From contig NZ_CAMQAZ010000026.1 in NCBI RefSeq assembly GCF_946998835.1, forward strand, positions 1 through 34,283: a stretch of DNA of 34,283 nt, given 5' to 3'. Of this stretch, positions 7,424 through 15,561 are shown piece by piece; the stretch's first letter is position 1, and every line of letters begins with the position of its first letter. The notes under the pieces were generated by a model. That model saw nothing but the letters and a program-made list of their open reading frames with translations. It was not told the origin of the DNA and did no database searches. A program made the position numbers and the translations under genes. This DNA comes from an uncultured Corynebacterium sp. GTDB taxonomy: Bacteria; Actinomycetota; Actinomycetes; Mycobacteriales; Mycobacteriaceae.

Positions 7424-8656
7424 TTATCCCTCTTCCGTTTCAGGCCTCGGCGGACCCTGGTATCCGCGAGAAACACCCTCGATGAGCTGCTCGAGCATGT
7501 CGAAACTCGGCGGGTCAATAGAGTCCACAAAATCGGTGGATGCCTCCTGCCCCGTCTGCAGTTGCGTCTGGAATTCCTCCATCGCCTCAGGATGGCTGGA
7601 TCGATAGCCATGCTTTGCCGCCAACTTCTGAAGCTCAGGATCTTCTGCAAGGAGCTTCGCCACGGCCGCACCATTGTCGTTAAAACCCAGCGCAACGTGA
7701 GTACTCAGAATTGTCGGAGATGGATACGCCAAGCGCATCTCCGGCTTCAGCCGGCTGTTCGGGGCACGGTCCTCGCCGAGGAACTGCGACTCGTAGAGCA
7801 TCACCATGGGCTTCGAACCGACTCCCTGAGAGAGGTAGTCAGAAAATGGCCCCGCCGACGAGGATTCGGTGTACCCCTGGCCGGTGAACAGCGGAGTGAG
7901 CTCTGGCAAAACGGCATTGACCTGTCCGGTGTCGGATACAATCCGGCCGTCGTTAGTGATCCAGGACATCAGCGACAAGTACATTGCGGCTGAGTTCGAC
8001 GAGCGAATGTCAGTTGTGGACATCTGCACCGTACGTGGCGACGGATAGCTGTTCCCCGCGAAGTCCCGCCAGCGGACATTGTCGTGTTGCATCGTGGCCA
8101 GTGCTTCCATGTCAACCTGCCACGTAGTGCCCTGTTGGTGGGCAACATTTTCGCCTTCCAGCGCCTGAAGAATGTTGTCGAAAGTAGCGATTGCCATCGG
8201 GGTGTAGAAGACGTCATACCGCTCAGCGCCACTCATCTTCTCAGCAATTTTCTCCGCTGCTGGCGCCGACGATGGGAATGCCAAGTCGAAGGAATCCAAA
8301 TCCACATCCGTGGCCATCCGACGCGAACCCGCCGTCTTTACCTCCACCACATAGCCATGGGAGGCAAGCGCTTTCTGAACCTCTTTGTCCTCGAAGAACG
8401 GCTTCTTCTCAGAGCCGATAATCGCCTTGACGACGGTTTTTTCGCCACCGAAGAAATCACTGTTGCCTCCGGAGCTGCTACCAGAAAGTCCTGGAACACT
8501 GCCACCACGACCGACATACACCGCGACAGCTGCGATGATGATCAGAATGACTGCAAGAATTGGCCCTGGGCCGCACCCTTTCTTGCCGCCACTCCGATTC
8601 TTATTTTTATCTCGTGAGCTGTGATTTCCACCGCTCGACGCCGTACTTTCCGCCAT
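7424..8656 (-). CDS. Membrane-anchored solute-binding-like protein
   Basis: 410 residues. A cytoplasmic Lys/Ser/Gly-rich N terminus is followed by one membrane helix (about residues 33-48, ILAVILIIIAAVAVYVG), a Gly/Ser linker and an extracellular domain resembling a solute-binding fold (VVKAIIGSEKKPFFEDKEVQKAL, FDLAFPSSAPAAEKI, VMLYESQFLGED). No permease or ATPase is in the operon, so it is unlikely to be an ordinary ABC importer component; a sensor or assembly role with the VWA lipoprotein is inference. There is no Shine-Dalgarno sequence before the ATG at 8656, but TTGCCA-N17-TACCAT ends 6 bases before it, consistent with a leaderless mRNA. First gene of the operon. Confidence 0.75.
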   Translation of the reverse strand: MAESTASSGGNHSSRDKNKNRSGGKKGCGPGPILAVILIIIAAVAVYVGRGGSVPGLSGSSSGGNSDFFGGEKTVVKAIIGSEKKPFFEDKEVQKALASHGYVVEVKTAGSRRMATDVDLDSFDLAFPSSAPAAEKIAEKMSGAERYDVFYTPMAIATFDNILQALEGENVAHQQGTTWQVDMEALATMQHDNVRWRDFAGNSYPSPRTVQMSTTDIRSSNSAAMYLSLMSWITNDGRIVSDTGQVNAVLPELTPLFTGQGYTESSSAGPFSDYLSQGVGSKPMVMLYESQFLGEDRAPNSRLKPEMRLAYPSPTILSTHVALGFNDNGAAVAKLLAEDPELQKLAAKHGYRSSHPEAMEEFQTQLQTGQEASTDFVDSIDPPSFDMLEQLIEGVSRGYQGPPRPETEEG

Positions 8657-8662
8657 GAAATT

Positions 8663-8691
8663 ATGGTAAGAGACGCAGTTAAAGCTGGCAA
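8663..8691 (-). promoter_or_regulatory. Predicted promoter for a leaderless transcript
   Basis: On the minus strand a -35 TTGCCA (8686-8691) and -10 TACCAT (8663-8668) are separated by 17 bases. The expected start of transcription is the A of the ATG at 8656. The lack of any ribosome site upstream of that ATG agrees. CATAAT, two bases on, is an alternative -10. Confidence 0.5.
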
Positions 8692-9130
8692 CAGGTATAG
8701 AAATAATCAGTAACCTGCGTCACTTCGGGGCACCCTGGCATTCCGGGGTAATAGACAAAAAGTGTATCCGCTCAGTGTGTCGGCCGGTGGTCACCTTTCG
8801 CTACTTGACCCAATGCAAGTTAGTGACCGCGTTTATAGCAAAAATGGCCGGCGACGGTGGGTCAACACGAGTTAGTGACCGCGTTTATGTCAGCGACAGC
8901 GGGCCAATGTAAGTTACTGACCTCGCTTATAGCAAAAATGGCCCGAAAAATGGCCTGAAAGTGCTATAAAGTTGGGCAGTTTCACATGTGCAGCTCATAA
9001 TTTTTGGGGATGGTGCCGTTTTTTCATCTGGTCTGCACAAATGGCCTTCTAGGTCTGTTTCGTATGATCTGGAAAGCACACCAAACCCCCGTCACCACAC
9101 CCGAGTGCCATTCCGGTGGTTTGAAAGAAG
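8692..9130. other. Long intergenic region between the binding-protein operon and argH
   Basis: No convincing gene. It contains a small hairpin (ACCCTGG 8732-8738 with CCGGGGT 8743-8749, one mismatch), the repeat array described separately, several AAAAATGGCC words (8839-8957), and featureless sequence from about 8990 to 9120. A 60-codon plus frame at 8988-9170 runs into the argH terminator and is not credible. Confidence 0.6.
8811..8945. repeat. Degenerate direct-repeat array, three copies
   Basis: Three copies of about 38 bases begin at 8811, 8863 and 8905, with the core AAGTTAGTGACCGCGTTTAT. Copies 1 and 3 continue with AGCAAAAATGGCC, while copy 2 diverges after the core. Copy 3 carries substitutions (AGTTACTGACCTCGCTTAT). 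Start-to-start spacing is 52 and 42 bases. The copies are too irregular for a CRISPR array, and no flanking inverted ends or target-site duplications were seen. Confidence 0.75.
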
Positions 9131-9164
9131 AATCGGTGTGCGATCGATTGACCGCACACCGATT
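9131..9164 (-). terminator. Rho-independent terminator of the arg operon
   Basis: A perfect 12-base inverted repeat (AATCGGTGTGCG at 9131-9142, CGCACACCGATT at 9153-9164) with a 10-base loop lies 48 bases after the argH stop. On the minus strand it runs into CTTCTTTC. A good end for the argGH or whole arg transcript. Confidence 0.85.
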
Positions 9165-9191
9165 AATTAGGTGCGTTAGCTGAGACGACCA

Positions 9192-9218
9192 CTTTAGCCG
9201 CTTTAGCCGCTTTAGCCG
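9192..9218. repeat. Three 9-base tandem repeats at the argH stop codon
   Basis: CTTTAGCCG is repeated exactly three times. On the minus strand this gives GGC TAA AGC repeated in the argH frame, so three in-frame TAA codons follow each other at 9-base intervals, the first being the argH stop. Confidence 0.9.
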
Positions 9219-10651
9219 CGAACTGGCCTTTCAGCCCACTGCTTCAACTCAGTGTTCTTCTCGTCAACGCGGGCGAGCTGCTCAGCAACACGCACACCTG
9301 CAGTGCCACCGCGGGTATCGCGAGAAGCCACAGCACCGTCGATAGTCAACACTTCACGGACCTTTGGAGTCAGTGCCGGGTGAACACCGGCGAGGTCCTC
9401 ATCGGAAAGCTCGTCCAAACCGATACCGCCCTTGGACTCCGCGATGCGGACGCACTGGCCGGAGGCCTCGTGCGCGTCGCGGAACGGCACGCCTTCACGG
9501 ACCAGCCACTCAGCCAAGTCAGTGGCCAGAGTGTAGCCTGCCGGAGCGAGCTCGCGCAGACGATCCTCGTGGAAAGTCAGCGTTGCCACCAAGCCGGTCA
9601 GCGCTGGCAGCAGCAGAGTCAGCTGCTCGACCGAGTCCACCAGAGGCTCCTTGTCCTCCTGGAGGTCACGGTTGTAGGCCAGCGGCTGAGCCTTCAGCGT
9701 GGCCATGAGGCCAGCGAGATTACCAATCAGACGACCAGTCTTGCCACGGGTCAGCTCCGCCACGTCCGGATTCTTCTTCTGGGGCATGATGGAGGAACCA
9801 GTCGACCAGGCATCAGCCAGGGTGACGTAGCCGTACTCCGGGGTGGCCCAGTAGATGATTTCCTCAGCCAGACGAGACATGTCCACGGCGATCTGCGCGA
9901 AGACAAATGCCGCCTCAGAGGCGAAGTCACGGGAGGAAGTGCCGTCGATCGAGTTGTCCGTGGCAGAGTCGAAGCCGAGCTCCTCAGCAATGGCCTCCGG
10001 GTCCAGGTGCAGCGAGGATCCCGCCAGCGCACCGGAACCGTACGGGGACACAGCCAGGCGACGGTCGAGGTCCCGGATGCGATCCAGATCGCGCAGCAGC
10101 GGATGCGCGTGTGCCAGCAACTGGTGTGCCAGCAGCACCGGCTGAGCCGCCTGAGAGTGAGTCTTGCCAGGCATGATGGCATCCGGGTGTGCCTTGGACT
10201 GAGCCACCAGCGCGTCAACCAAGTCAGTGACATCCAGTGCAACGCCGCGCACAGCATCGCGCAACCACATGCGGAACAGGGTTGCCACCTGGTCATTTCG
10301 GGACCGCCCAGCGCGCAGGCGACCGCCGACCTCCGGGCCGACGCGGTCAATTAGACCGCGCTCCATGGCACCGTGGACATCCTCATCCGTCGGCTCTGGA
10401 CCAAATTCGCCGGAGGCAACGTCGCGACCGAGCTGATTGAGGCCTTCAATCATGGTGTCAAAGTCGGCATCACTGAGCAGCCCACGGGCATGCAGCACTC
10501 GGGCGTGGGCCTTGGACGCAAGAACGTCGTAAGGCGCGAGCACCCAGTCAAAGTGGGTGGACTTGCTCAATGCGGCCATCGCCTCGGAAGGGCCACCGGC
10601 AAAGCGGCCGCCCCACAGGGAGCCTTCGTTGGTACCGTGCTTTTCGACCAT
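9212..10651 (-). CDS. argH: Argininosuccinate lyase
   Basis: Last step of arginine synthesis: splits argininosuccinate into arginine and fumarate. 479 residues from the ATG at 10649-10651 (MVEKHGTNEGSLWGGRF), a normal length. The fumarase/aspartase superfamily signature GSSIMPQKKNPDVAEL is present around residue 280-295, with the family blocks SRNDQVATLFR and PGKTHSQAAQPV earlier. The frame is open for 91 more codons upstream, but that part lies antiparallel to nothing useful, crosses the argG end and is unlike ArgH. Only a weak GAAAAAGA site precedes the ATG. It follows argG by 46 bases and ends in a 9-base tandem repeat containing its stop. Confidence 0.97.
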   Translation of the reverse strand: MVEKHGTNEGSLWGGRFAGGPSEAMAALSKSTHFDWVLAPYDVLASKAHARVLHARGLLSDADFDTMIEGLNQLGRDVASGEFGPEPTDEDVHGAMERGLIDRVGPEVGGRLRAGRSRNDQVATLFRMWLRDAVRGVALDVTDLVDALVAQSKAHPDAIMPGKTHSQAAQPVLLAHQLLAHAHPLLRDLDRIRDLDRRLAVSPYGSGALAGSSLHLDPEAIAEELGFDSATDNSIDGTSSRDFASEAAFVFAQIAVDMSRLAEEIIYWATPEYGYVTLADAWSTGSSIMPQKKNPDVAELTRGKTGRLIGNLAGLMATLKAQPLAYNRDLQEDKEPLVDSVEQLTLLLPALTGLVATLTFHEDRLRELAPAGYTLATDLAEWLVREGVPFRDAHEASGQCVRIAESKGGIGLDELSDEDLAGVHPALTPKVREVLTIDGAVASRDTRGGTAGVRVAEQLARVDEKNTELKQWAERPVRG

Positions 10652-10697
10652 TGTCTTTTTCAATAGGCCTTTCGCTCTAGTCGCTCTGGTGATTCTT

Positions 10698-11897
10698 TTA
10701 CAGTTTGAAGTCGCGCTTTGCAGCCATCTTCGAGGACAGGCCGTGCAGCTCGACGAAGCCGCGAGCCAGGGTCTGGTCGAAGGTGTCGCCCTCGTCGTAG
10801 GTAGCCAGGTTGAAGTCGTACAGCGAGGTGTTCGAGCGGCGACCGTTGACGTTGCAGTGGCCTGCGTGCATAACCATGCGGATGTCACCGGAAACGCCCT
10901 TCTGGGACTCCTCGATGAAGGCATCCAGTGCGCGCTTCAGCGGCGAGAACCACAGGCCGTCGTAGACCAGGTTTGCCCACTCGCCTTCGACCTGGCGCTT
11001 ATAGCGAGCCAGCTCGCGCTCAACGGTGACGTCCTCCAGAGCTGCATGTGCAGTCATGATGGCCATAGCACCCGGAGCTTCGTAGATCTCGCGGGACTTG
11101 ATGCCGACCAGGCGGTCCTCGACCATGTCCAGGCGACCGATGCCCTGAGCACCAGCGCGGCGGTTCATCTCTTCGATGGCCTCCAGCACGGAAACCTTCT
11201 TACCGTCGATGGCAGTCGGCTTACCGTCCTCGAAGGAGATGATGACCTCGTCCGGGGAGTTGAAGTTAAGGGTCGGATCCTCGGTGTACGCGTAGACATC
11301 CTTCGTCGGCGCGTTCCACAGGTCCTCCAAGTAGCCGGTCTCAATGGCGCGACCGAAGAGGTTCTGGTCGATGGAGAACGGAGAGGACTTGGACTGCTCA
11401 ATCGGCAGACCCTTTTCCTCAGCAAAGGCGATGGCCTTGTCACGGGTCCACGCGAAGTCACGAGCCGGAGCGATGATCTTCAAATCCGGAGCGGTGTTGG
11501 CGAAACCAACCTCGAAACGGACCTGGTCATTGCCCTTACCGGTGCATCCGTGAGCGACGTGGGTGCCGCCGAACTCCTCTGCGGCCTTCGCCATGTGCTT
11601 AACGATCAGCGGGCGAGACAGTGCAGAAACCAGCGGGTACTGCTTCATGTAGAGACCATTTGCCTTAATGGTCGGCAGGCAGTACTCCTCAGCGAATTCA
11701 TCCTTAGCGTCGACAACGACGGCTTCGACAGCGCCGGCGTCCAGAGCGCGCTGACGCACGGACTCCATGTCCTCGCCGCCCTGTCCGACATCGATGGAAA
11801 CTGCGACGACCTCGCCGTCAGTCATTTCCTTGAGGTACGGAATAGCAACGGTGGTGTCGAGGCCACCAGAGTAAGCAAGAATAACCCGGTTGGTCAT
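10698..11897 (-). CDS. argG: Argininosuccinate synthase
   Basis: Joins citrulline and aspartate using ATP to give argininosuccinate. 399 residues, the usual length. The N-type ATP pyrophosphatase P-loop is seen as LAYSGGLDTTVAIPYL (residues 7-22), followed by AHGCTGKGNDQVRFE (about 114-128) and the citrulline-binding region. The ATG at 11895-11897 has an AAAGGAG site 10 bases upstream. It is separated from argR by 48 bases and from argH by 46; these larger gaps allow an internal promoter, but I could not identify one with confidence. Confidence 0.98.
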   Translation of the reverse strand: MTNRVILAYSGGLDTTVAIPYLKEMTDGEVVAVSIDVGQGGEDMESVRQRALDAGAVEAVVVDAKDEFAEEYCLPTIKANGLYMKQYPLVSALSRPLIVKHMAKAAEEFGGTHVAHGCTGKGNDQVRFEVGFANTAPDLKIIAPARDFAWTRDKAIAFAEEKGLPIEQSKSSPFSIDQNLFGRAIETGYLEDLWNAPTKDVYAYTEDPTLNFNSPDEVIISFEDGKPTAIDGKKVSVLEAIEEMNRRAGAQGIGRLDMVEDRLVGIKSREIYEAPGAMAIMTAHAALEDVTVERELARYKRQVEGEWANLVYDGLWFSPLKRALDAFIEESQKGVSGDIRMVMHAGHCNVNGRRSNTSLYDFNLATYDEGDTFDQTLARGFVELHGLSSKMAAKRDFKL

Positions 11898-11945
11898 AGG
11901 GTAAGCGCTCCTTTAATCGGTGCTTAAAGCATTTCGTGGAATAGT

Positions 11946-12428
11946 TTACTGGTTCGTTCCGGCGGCTAGACGCTGGGCTAGCTCAGCGCCGGAAAGTGGT
12001 TCTCTAGCCAGGCACATTACGGTGTCATCACCTGCAATTGTGCCAACGATGTCTTTGAGCCCCGCACGGTCAATCACACTGGCTAGATACTGTGCGGCGC
12101 CCGGCGGTGTGCGCACAACCGCGATGGTGCCCGAATGATCAATGGAGACCAGTAGCTCGTCTAAAACGCGCCGCATCCTGGCCACTGCCCCGCTGGAGAC
12201 AGCGAGAGCATCTTCGACGATGGAATAACGCGAACCGTTTACTCCATCGCGGATCTTCCGAGCGCCCAGCTCATCGAGGTCTCTGGACAACGTGGCCTGC
12301 GCAATCTCAATGCCCTCGTCGGCAAGCAGCTCGACGAGCTGAACCTGACTGGACACGTGATGTTGCGCCAGCAGGTCAGCAATGCGTGCCTGCCGAGCTG
12401 TGCGAGAACCTGGTTGTGCTGCGGTCAT
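11946..12428 (-). CDS. argR: Arginine repressor
   Basis: Arginine-responsive repressor of the arg genes, acting as a hexamer. 160 residues. The N-terminal winged helix (residues about 12-75) contains SSQVQLVELLADEGIEIAQA and TLSRDLDELGARKI. The C-terminal oligomerisation and arginine-binding domain contains VVRTPPGAAQYLASVID and the GTIAGDDTVMCLAR motif, whose paired aspartates bind arginine in known ArgR proteins. The ATG at 12426-12428 is 5 bases after the argF stop, in the same operon it controls, which fits autoregulation. Likely targets are near the argC promoter region at 17817-17910. Confidence 0.97.
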   Translation of the reverse strand: MTAAQPGSRTARQARIADLLAQHHVSSQVQLVELLADEGIEIAQATLSRDLDELGARKIRDGVNGSRYSIVEDALAVSSGAVARMRRVLDELLVSIDHSGTIAVVRTPPGAAQYLASVIDRAGLKDIVGTIAGDDTVMCLAREPLSGAELAQRLAAGTNQ

Positions 12429-12433
12429 GGCTG

Positions 12434-13375
12434 TTACTGCCTCTCCACCAGCCAGGTCAGCAAAGCCTTCTGTGCGTGCATGCGGTTTTCGGCCTCATCG
12501 AAGACTACCGACTGCGCCCCATCGATGACCTCAGCGGTGACTTCATTGCCACGGTAGGCCGGCAGACAGTGCAGGAAGATGGCATCCTCATTTGCCTTCG
12601 CCATCAGCTCAGCATTGACCTGGTACGGCAGGAACGGAGTGCGACGATCCAGTCCGTCGTTCTCCTGCCCCATGCTGACCCAGGTATCGGTGATGACAAC
12701 GTCCGCCCCGGCAATGGCCTCGTCGACGTCCGCAGTCACGGACACGGTCGCACCGGTCTGCTCCGCGACCTTCTTTGCGCGGTCGACGTAGGCCTGCTCC
12801 GGCTGGAAGTCCTCCGGCGCACAGATGGTGACATCCAGACCTGCGGTAGCGAAGCCAACAAGGTAAGAGTTGGCCATGTTGTTAGCACCATCGCCGAAGT
12901 AGACAGCCTTCTTGCCGCGCAGTCCTGCCTGGCCTTCTGCCGGGCACTTGTGCTCAATGATGGTCTGCAAGTCAGCGAGAATCTGGCACGGGTGGAACTC
13001 GTCGGACAGTGCATTAACGATCGGTACTGTCGCGGTCTCAGCCATAGCTTCCAGACCCGACTGTGCGTAGGTGCGCCAGACAATCGCAGAGACAAACCGG
13101 CTGAGCACCGCTGCGGTGTCCTGGTAGGTCTCACCCTTGCCCATCTGCGAGTTTCCAGTTTCGACCACAATCGCGTTGCCGCCCAGAGCCGCAATACCGG
13201 CGTCGAAGGAGAAACGGGTCCGGGTCGAGGTCTTGTCGAACAACACCGCAACCGACTGCGGGCCCTCGAACGGGCGACGGGAGTACGGCGCTGCCTTCAG
13301 GTCTGCAGCCAGCTGCAGTACCTCGGCTTGCTCCTGCGGAGTCAGGTCATCATCGGCGAGAAAATGACGGAGCAT
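12434..13375 (-). CDS. argF: Ornithine carbamoyltransferase
   Basis: Transfers a carbamoyl group to ornithine to form citrulline. 313 residues. The carbamoyl-phosphate motif STRTRFSFD (about residues 50-58) and the ornithine-binding HCLPAYRG (about 268-275) are both intact, as is FHPCQILADLQTI in the middle. The ATG at 13373-13375 is 6 bases after the argD stop, with GGAAGGA just upstream inside the argD end, so translation is probably coupled. Confidence 0.98.
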   Translation of the reverse strand: MLRHFLADDDLTPQEQAEVLQLAADLKAAPYSRRPFEGPQSVAVLFDKTSTRTRFSFDAGIAALGGNAIVVETGNSQMGKGETYQDTAAVLSRFVSAIVWRTYAQSGLEAMAETATVPIVNALSDEFHPCQILADLQTIIEHKCPAEGQAGLRGKKAVYFGDGANNMANSYLVGFATAGLDVTICAPEDFQPEQAYVDRAKKVAEQTGATVSVTADVDEAIAGADVVITDTWVSMGQENDGLDRRTPFLPYQVNAELMAKANEDAIFLHCLPAYRGNEVTAEVIDGAQSVVFDEAENRMHAQKALLTWLVERQ

Positions 13376-13381
13376 CAGTTT

Positions 13382-14587
13382 CTAGTTCCTTCCATTCTTA
13401 GCGACAGCCTCAGCGGCATCATTCAGGCAGGCATCAATCAGCTCAACGGCGCGGTTGACTTCCTCATCGCTGAGATTCAGCGGCGGCACAATACGCAGGA
13501 CGTTTGCCTGCGGTGCATTCAGAATGACACCGCGCTCATAGCCGGCGTTGACCGCTTCCTTCGCCAGGTTCTCGGTCAGCACCAGCCCGAGCATGAAGCC
13601 GCGGCCACGAACGTGGTCGACATGGCTTAACGACGCGAGCTTGCGGGCCAGAACCTTGCCTTTCTCGGTGACTCGGTCGAGCAGTTTTTCTTCTTCGAGG
13701 GTCTCGATAACCGCAAGACCAGCGGCGGCACAGACCAGGTTGCCACCGAAGGTAGTGCCGTGTGCACCCGGGGTGAACAGTTCCGCTGCGCGACCATTGG
13801 CGATGACAGCACCCAACGGCAGGCCGCCGCCCAGCCCCTTGGCCAAAGTCATAACATCCGGCACGATGCCGTCATGCTGGTGGGCAAACCACTGTCCGGT
13901 GCGGCCAATGCCGGTCTGCACTTCGTCGACGATCATGAGGACGTCGAAGCGCTTAGTCAGCTCGCGGACAGCAGTGAGGTACCCCTCCGGCGGTGCGACC
14001 ACACCGGTCTCGCCCTGAATTGGCTCCAGGATCACCGCAGCGACACCCAGCGGATCGGACTCGATGGTCTTAGTGAGGAAGTCGATGTCGCCGTAGGGCA
14101 CGAACTCGACTCCGCCCGGCATCGGTTCAAACGGTGTGCGCTTGTCCGGCTGACCGGTCATGGCGAGTGCGCCCATGGTGCGACCATGAAAACCGTGGTG
14201 AGTAGCGATAATACGGTTCCGGCCGGTCAAACGCGCCAGCTTGAATGCGGCCTCATTGGCCTCGGTACCGGAGTTGCAGAACATAATCCGGGTGTCACCA
14301 GTGTCCCAGCCAGTCAGCTCAATGAGCTTCTCCCCCAATACCAGTGGCGGCTCAGAGGCGAAGATGTTGGATACGTGCCCCAGCGTGGAAATCTGGTTGG
14401 ATACTGCTTCCACGATGGCGGGGTGTGCGTGCCCCAGCGCGTTGACTGCGATACCGGCGAGCAGGTCCAGGTATTCCTTGCCCTCGGAATCCATGACAAT
14501 AGCGCCCTTGCCCTGCACAAGCTCAATGCGCGGCGTGCCGTAATTGTTCATCATCGTGTGTTGCCACTGCTGCTTGAAGTCGCTCAT
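13382..14587 (-). CDS. argD: Acetylornithine aminotransferase
   Basis: PLP-dependent transamination of N-acetylglutamate semialdehyde to N-acetylornithine; may also serve lysine synthesis, as known for ArgD enzymes. 401 residues, class III aminotransferase. The PLP-binding lysine is Lys250 in LAKGLGGGLPLGA; DEVQTG (221-226) holds the PLP-ring aspartate, and NSGTEANEAA (105-114) binds the phosphate. The ATG at 14585-14587 has only a weak GAAAG site. The gap to argB is 58 bases, the largest among the first genes of the cluster. Confidence 0.98.
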   Translation of the reverse strand: MSDFKQQWQHTMMNNYGTPRIELVQGKGAIVMDSEGKEYLDLLAGIAVNALGHAHPAIVEAVSNQISTLGHVSNIFASEPPLVLGEKLIELTGWDTGDTRIMFCNSGTEANEAAFKLARLTGRNRIIATHHGFHGRTMGALAMTGQPDKRTPFEPMPGGVEFVPYGDIDFLTKTIESDPLGVAAVILEPIQGETGVVAPPEGYLTAVRELTKRFDVLMIVDEVQTGIGRTGQWFAHQHDGIVPDVMTLAKGLGGGLPLGAVIANGRAAELFTPGAHGTTFGGNLVCAAAGLAVIETLEEEKLLDRVTEKGKVLARKLASLSHVDHVRGRGFMLGLVLTENLAKEAVNAGYERGVILNAPQANVLRIVPPLNLSDEEVNRAVELIDACLNDAAEAVAKNGRN

Positions 14588-14645
14588 GTCGTCTTTCGAC
14601 CTGCCTAACGTGTGTGTAGCTAAATTCTTGTTCGTCTTTTCTGCC

Positions 14646-15539
14646 TTATCCGGGCTCTACCATTGTGCCGATACCACCGGATGTCATCAGCTCCAGTAGC
14701 ACCGAGTGCGGCTGGCGGCCATCGATAACGTGGGCCGCTGGCACTCCCTGGTCCACTGCATTCAGGCAGGACTCCATTTTCGGAATCATGCCCGAGTCCA
14801 GCGTTGGGAGGATTTCTCGCAGGTGTGAAGTGGAAATCTTCGATACCAGCGAATCGCGGTTCGGCCAATCCGTGTAGAGACCTTCGACATTAGTCAGAAT
14901 CACCAAACGGTTCGCGTCAATTGCAGATGCCAGTGCACCTGCTGCCGTGTCGGCATTGATGTTGTAGACCTCGCTGCCATCTGCCGACGGCGCAATGGTG
15001 GAAACCACCGGAATACGACCGGCATCAATCAGGTCCAACAGAGTTTCCGAGTGCACATCCGTGATATTGCCGACCAGCCCGATATCGGTTTCCTTGCCGC
15101 CGACATTCACGGTGCGGCGAGTACCGGTAAACAGGCCGCCATCCTCGCCAGAGGTACCCACCGCATATGGGCCATACGCGTTGATGAGATTCACCAGTTC
15201 ACGGCCAACCTGCCCGAAGAGCACCATGCGGACAATTTCCATGACCTCCGGAGTAGTAACGCGGAAGCCACCGCGGAACTCACCCTCGAGTCCAAGGCGC
15301 TTGAGCATCGACGAAATCTGTGGACCACCGCCGTGGACGACCACCGGCTTCACACCCACAGTGCGCAGGAAAACCATGTCCTGCGCGAAAGCCTTTTTCA
15401 ACTTCAGGTCGGTCATCGCGTTACCGCCGTACTTGACCACCACAATCTTGTCGCGGTGATGCTGCAACCACGGCAGCGCTTCCGCCAGCACATGTGCCCG
15501 CTGTTCGAAGGACAGCCCTTCGGTCAACTGGTGAACCAT
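14646..15539 (-). CDS. argB: Acetylglutamate kinase
   Basis: Phosphorylates N-acetylglutamate; in corynebacteria this is the arginine-inhibited control step (family knowledge). 297 residues. Amino-acid kinase motifs are visible: VVVKYGGNAM (33-42), VVVHGGGPQISSML (about 66-79) and NINADTAAGALASAI (about 190-204). The N-terminal helix preceding the kinase core (LTEGLSFEQRAHVLAEALPWLQ) is the extension found in arginine-sensitive, hexameric enzymes. The ATG at 15537-15539 is preceded by GAGGAG with good spacing, 22 bases after the argJ stop. Confidence 0.98.
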   Translation of the reverse strand: MVHQLTEGLSFEQRAHVLAEALPWLQHHRDKIVVVKYGGNAMTDLKLKKAFAQDMVFLRTVGVKPVVVHGGGPQISSMLKRLGLEGEFRGGFRVTTPEVMEIVRMVLFGQVGRELVNLINAYGPYAVGTSGEDGGLFTGTRRTVNVGGKETDIGLVGNITDVHSETLLDLIDAGRIPVVSTIAPSADGSEVYNINADTAAGALASAIDANRLVILTNVEGLYTDWPNRDSLVSKISTSHLREILPTLDSGMIPKMESCLNAVDQGVPAAHVIDGRQPHSVLLELMTSGGIGTMVEPG

Positions 15540-15561
15540 GTCAGAGTCTCCTCAAAACCTT

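Noticed and set aside
8811..8945. CRISPR array
   Set aside because: Only three degenerate copies, unequal spacing, and similarity extends into the would-be spacers; no cas genes in the window.
10652..10924. N-terminal extension of argH
   Set aside because: The open frame continues but crosses the argG stop region and has no similarity to argininosuccinate lyases.
10557..13630. Long open frames on the plus strand (456 and 512 codons) opposite argG, argR and argF
   Set aside because: They mirror the codon bias of the genuine minus-strand genes, have no ribosome sites and no protein-family features.
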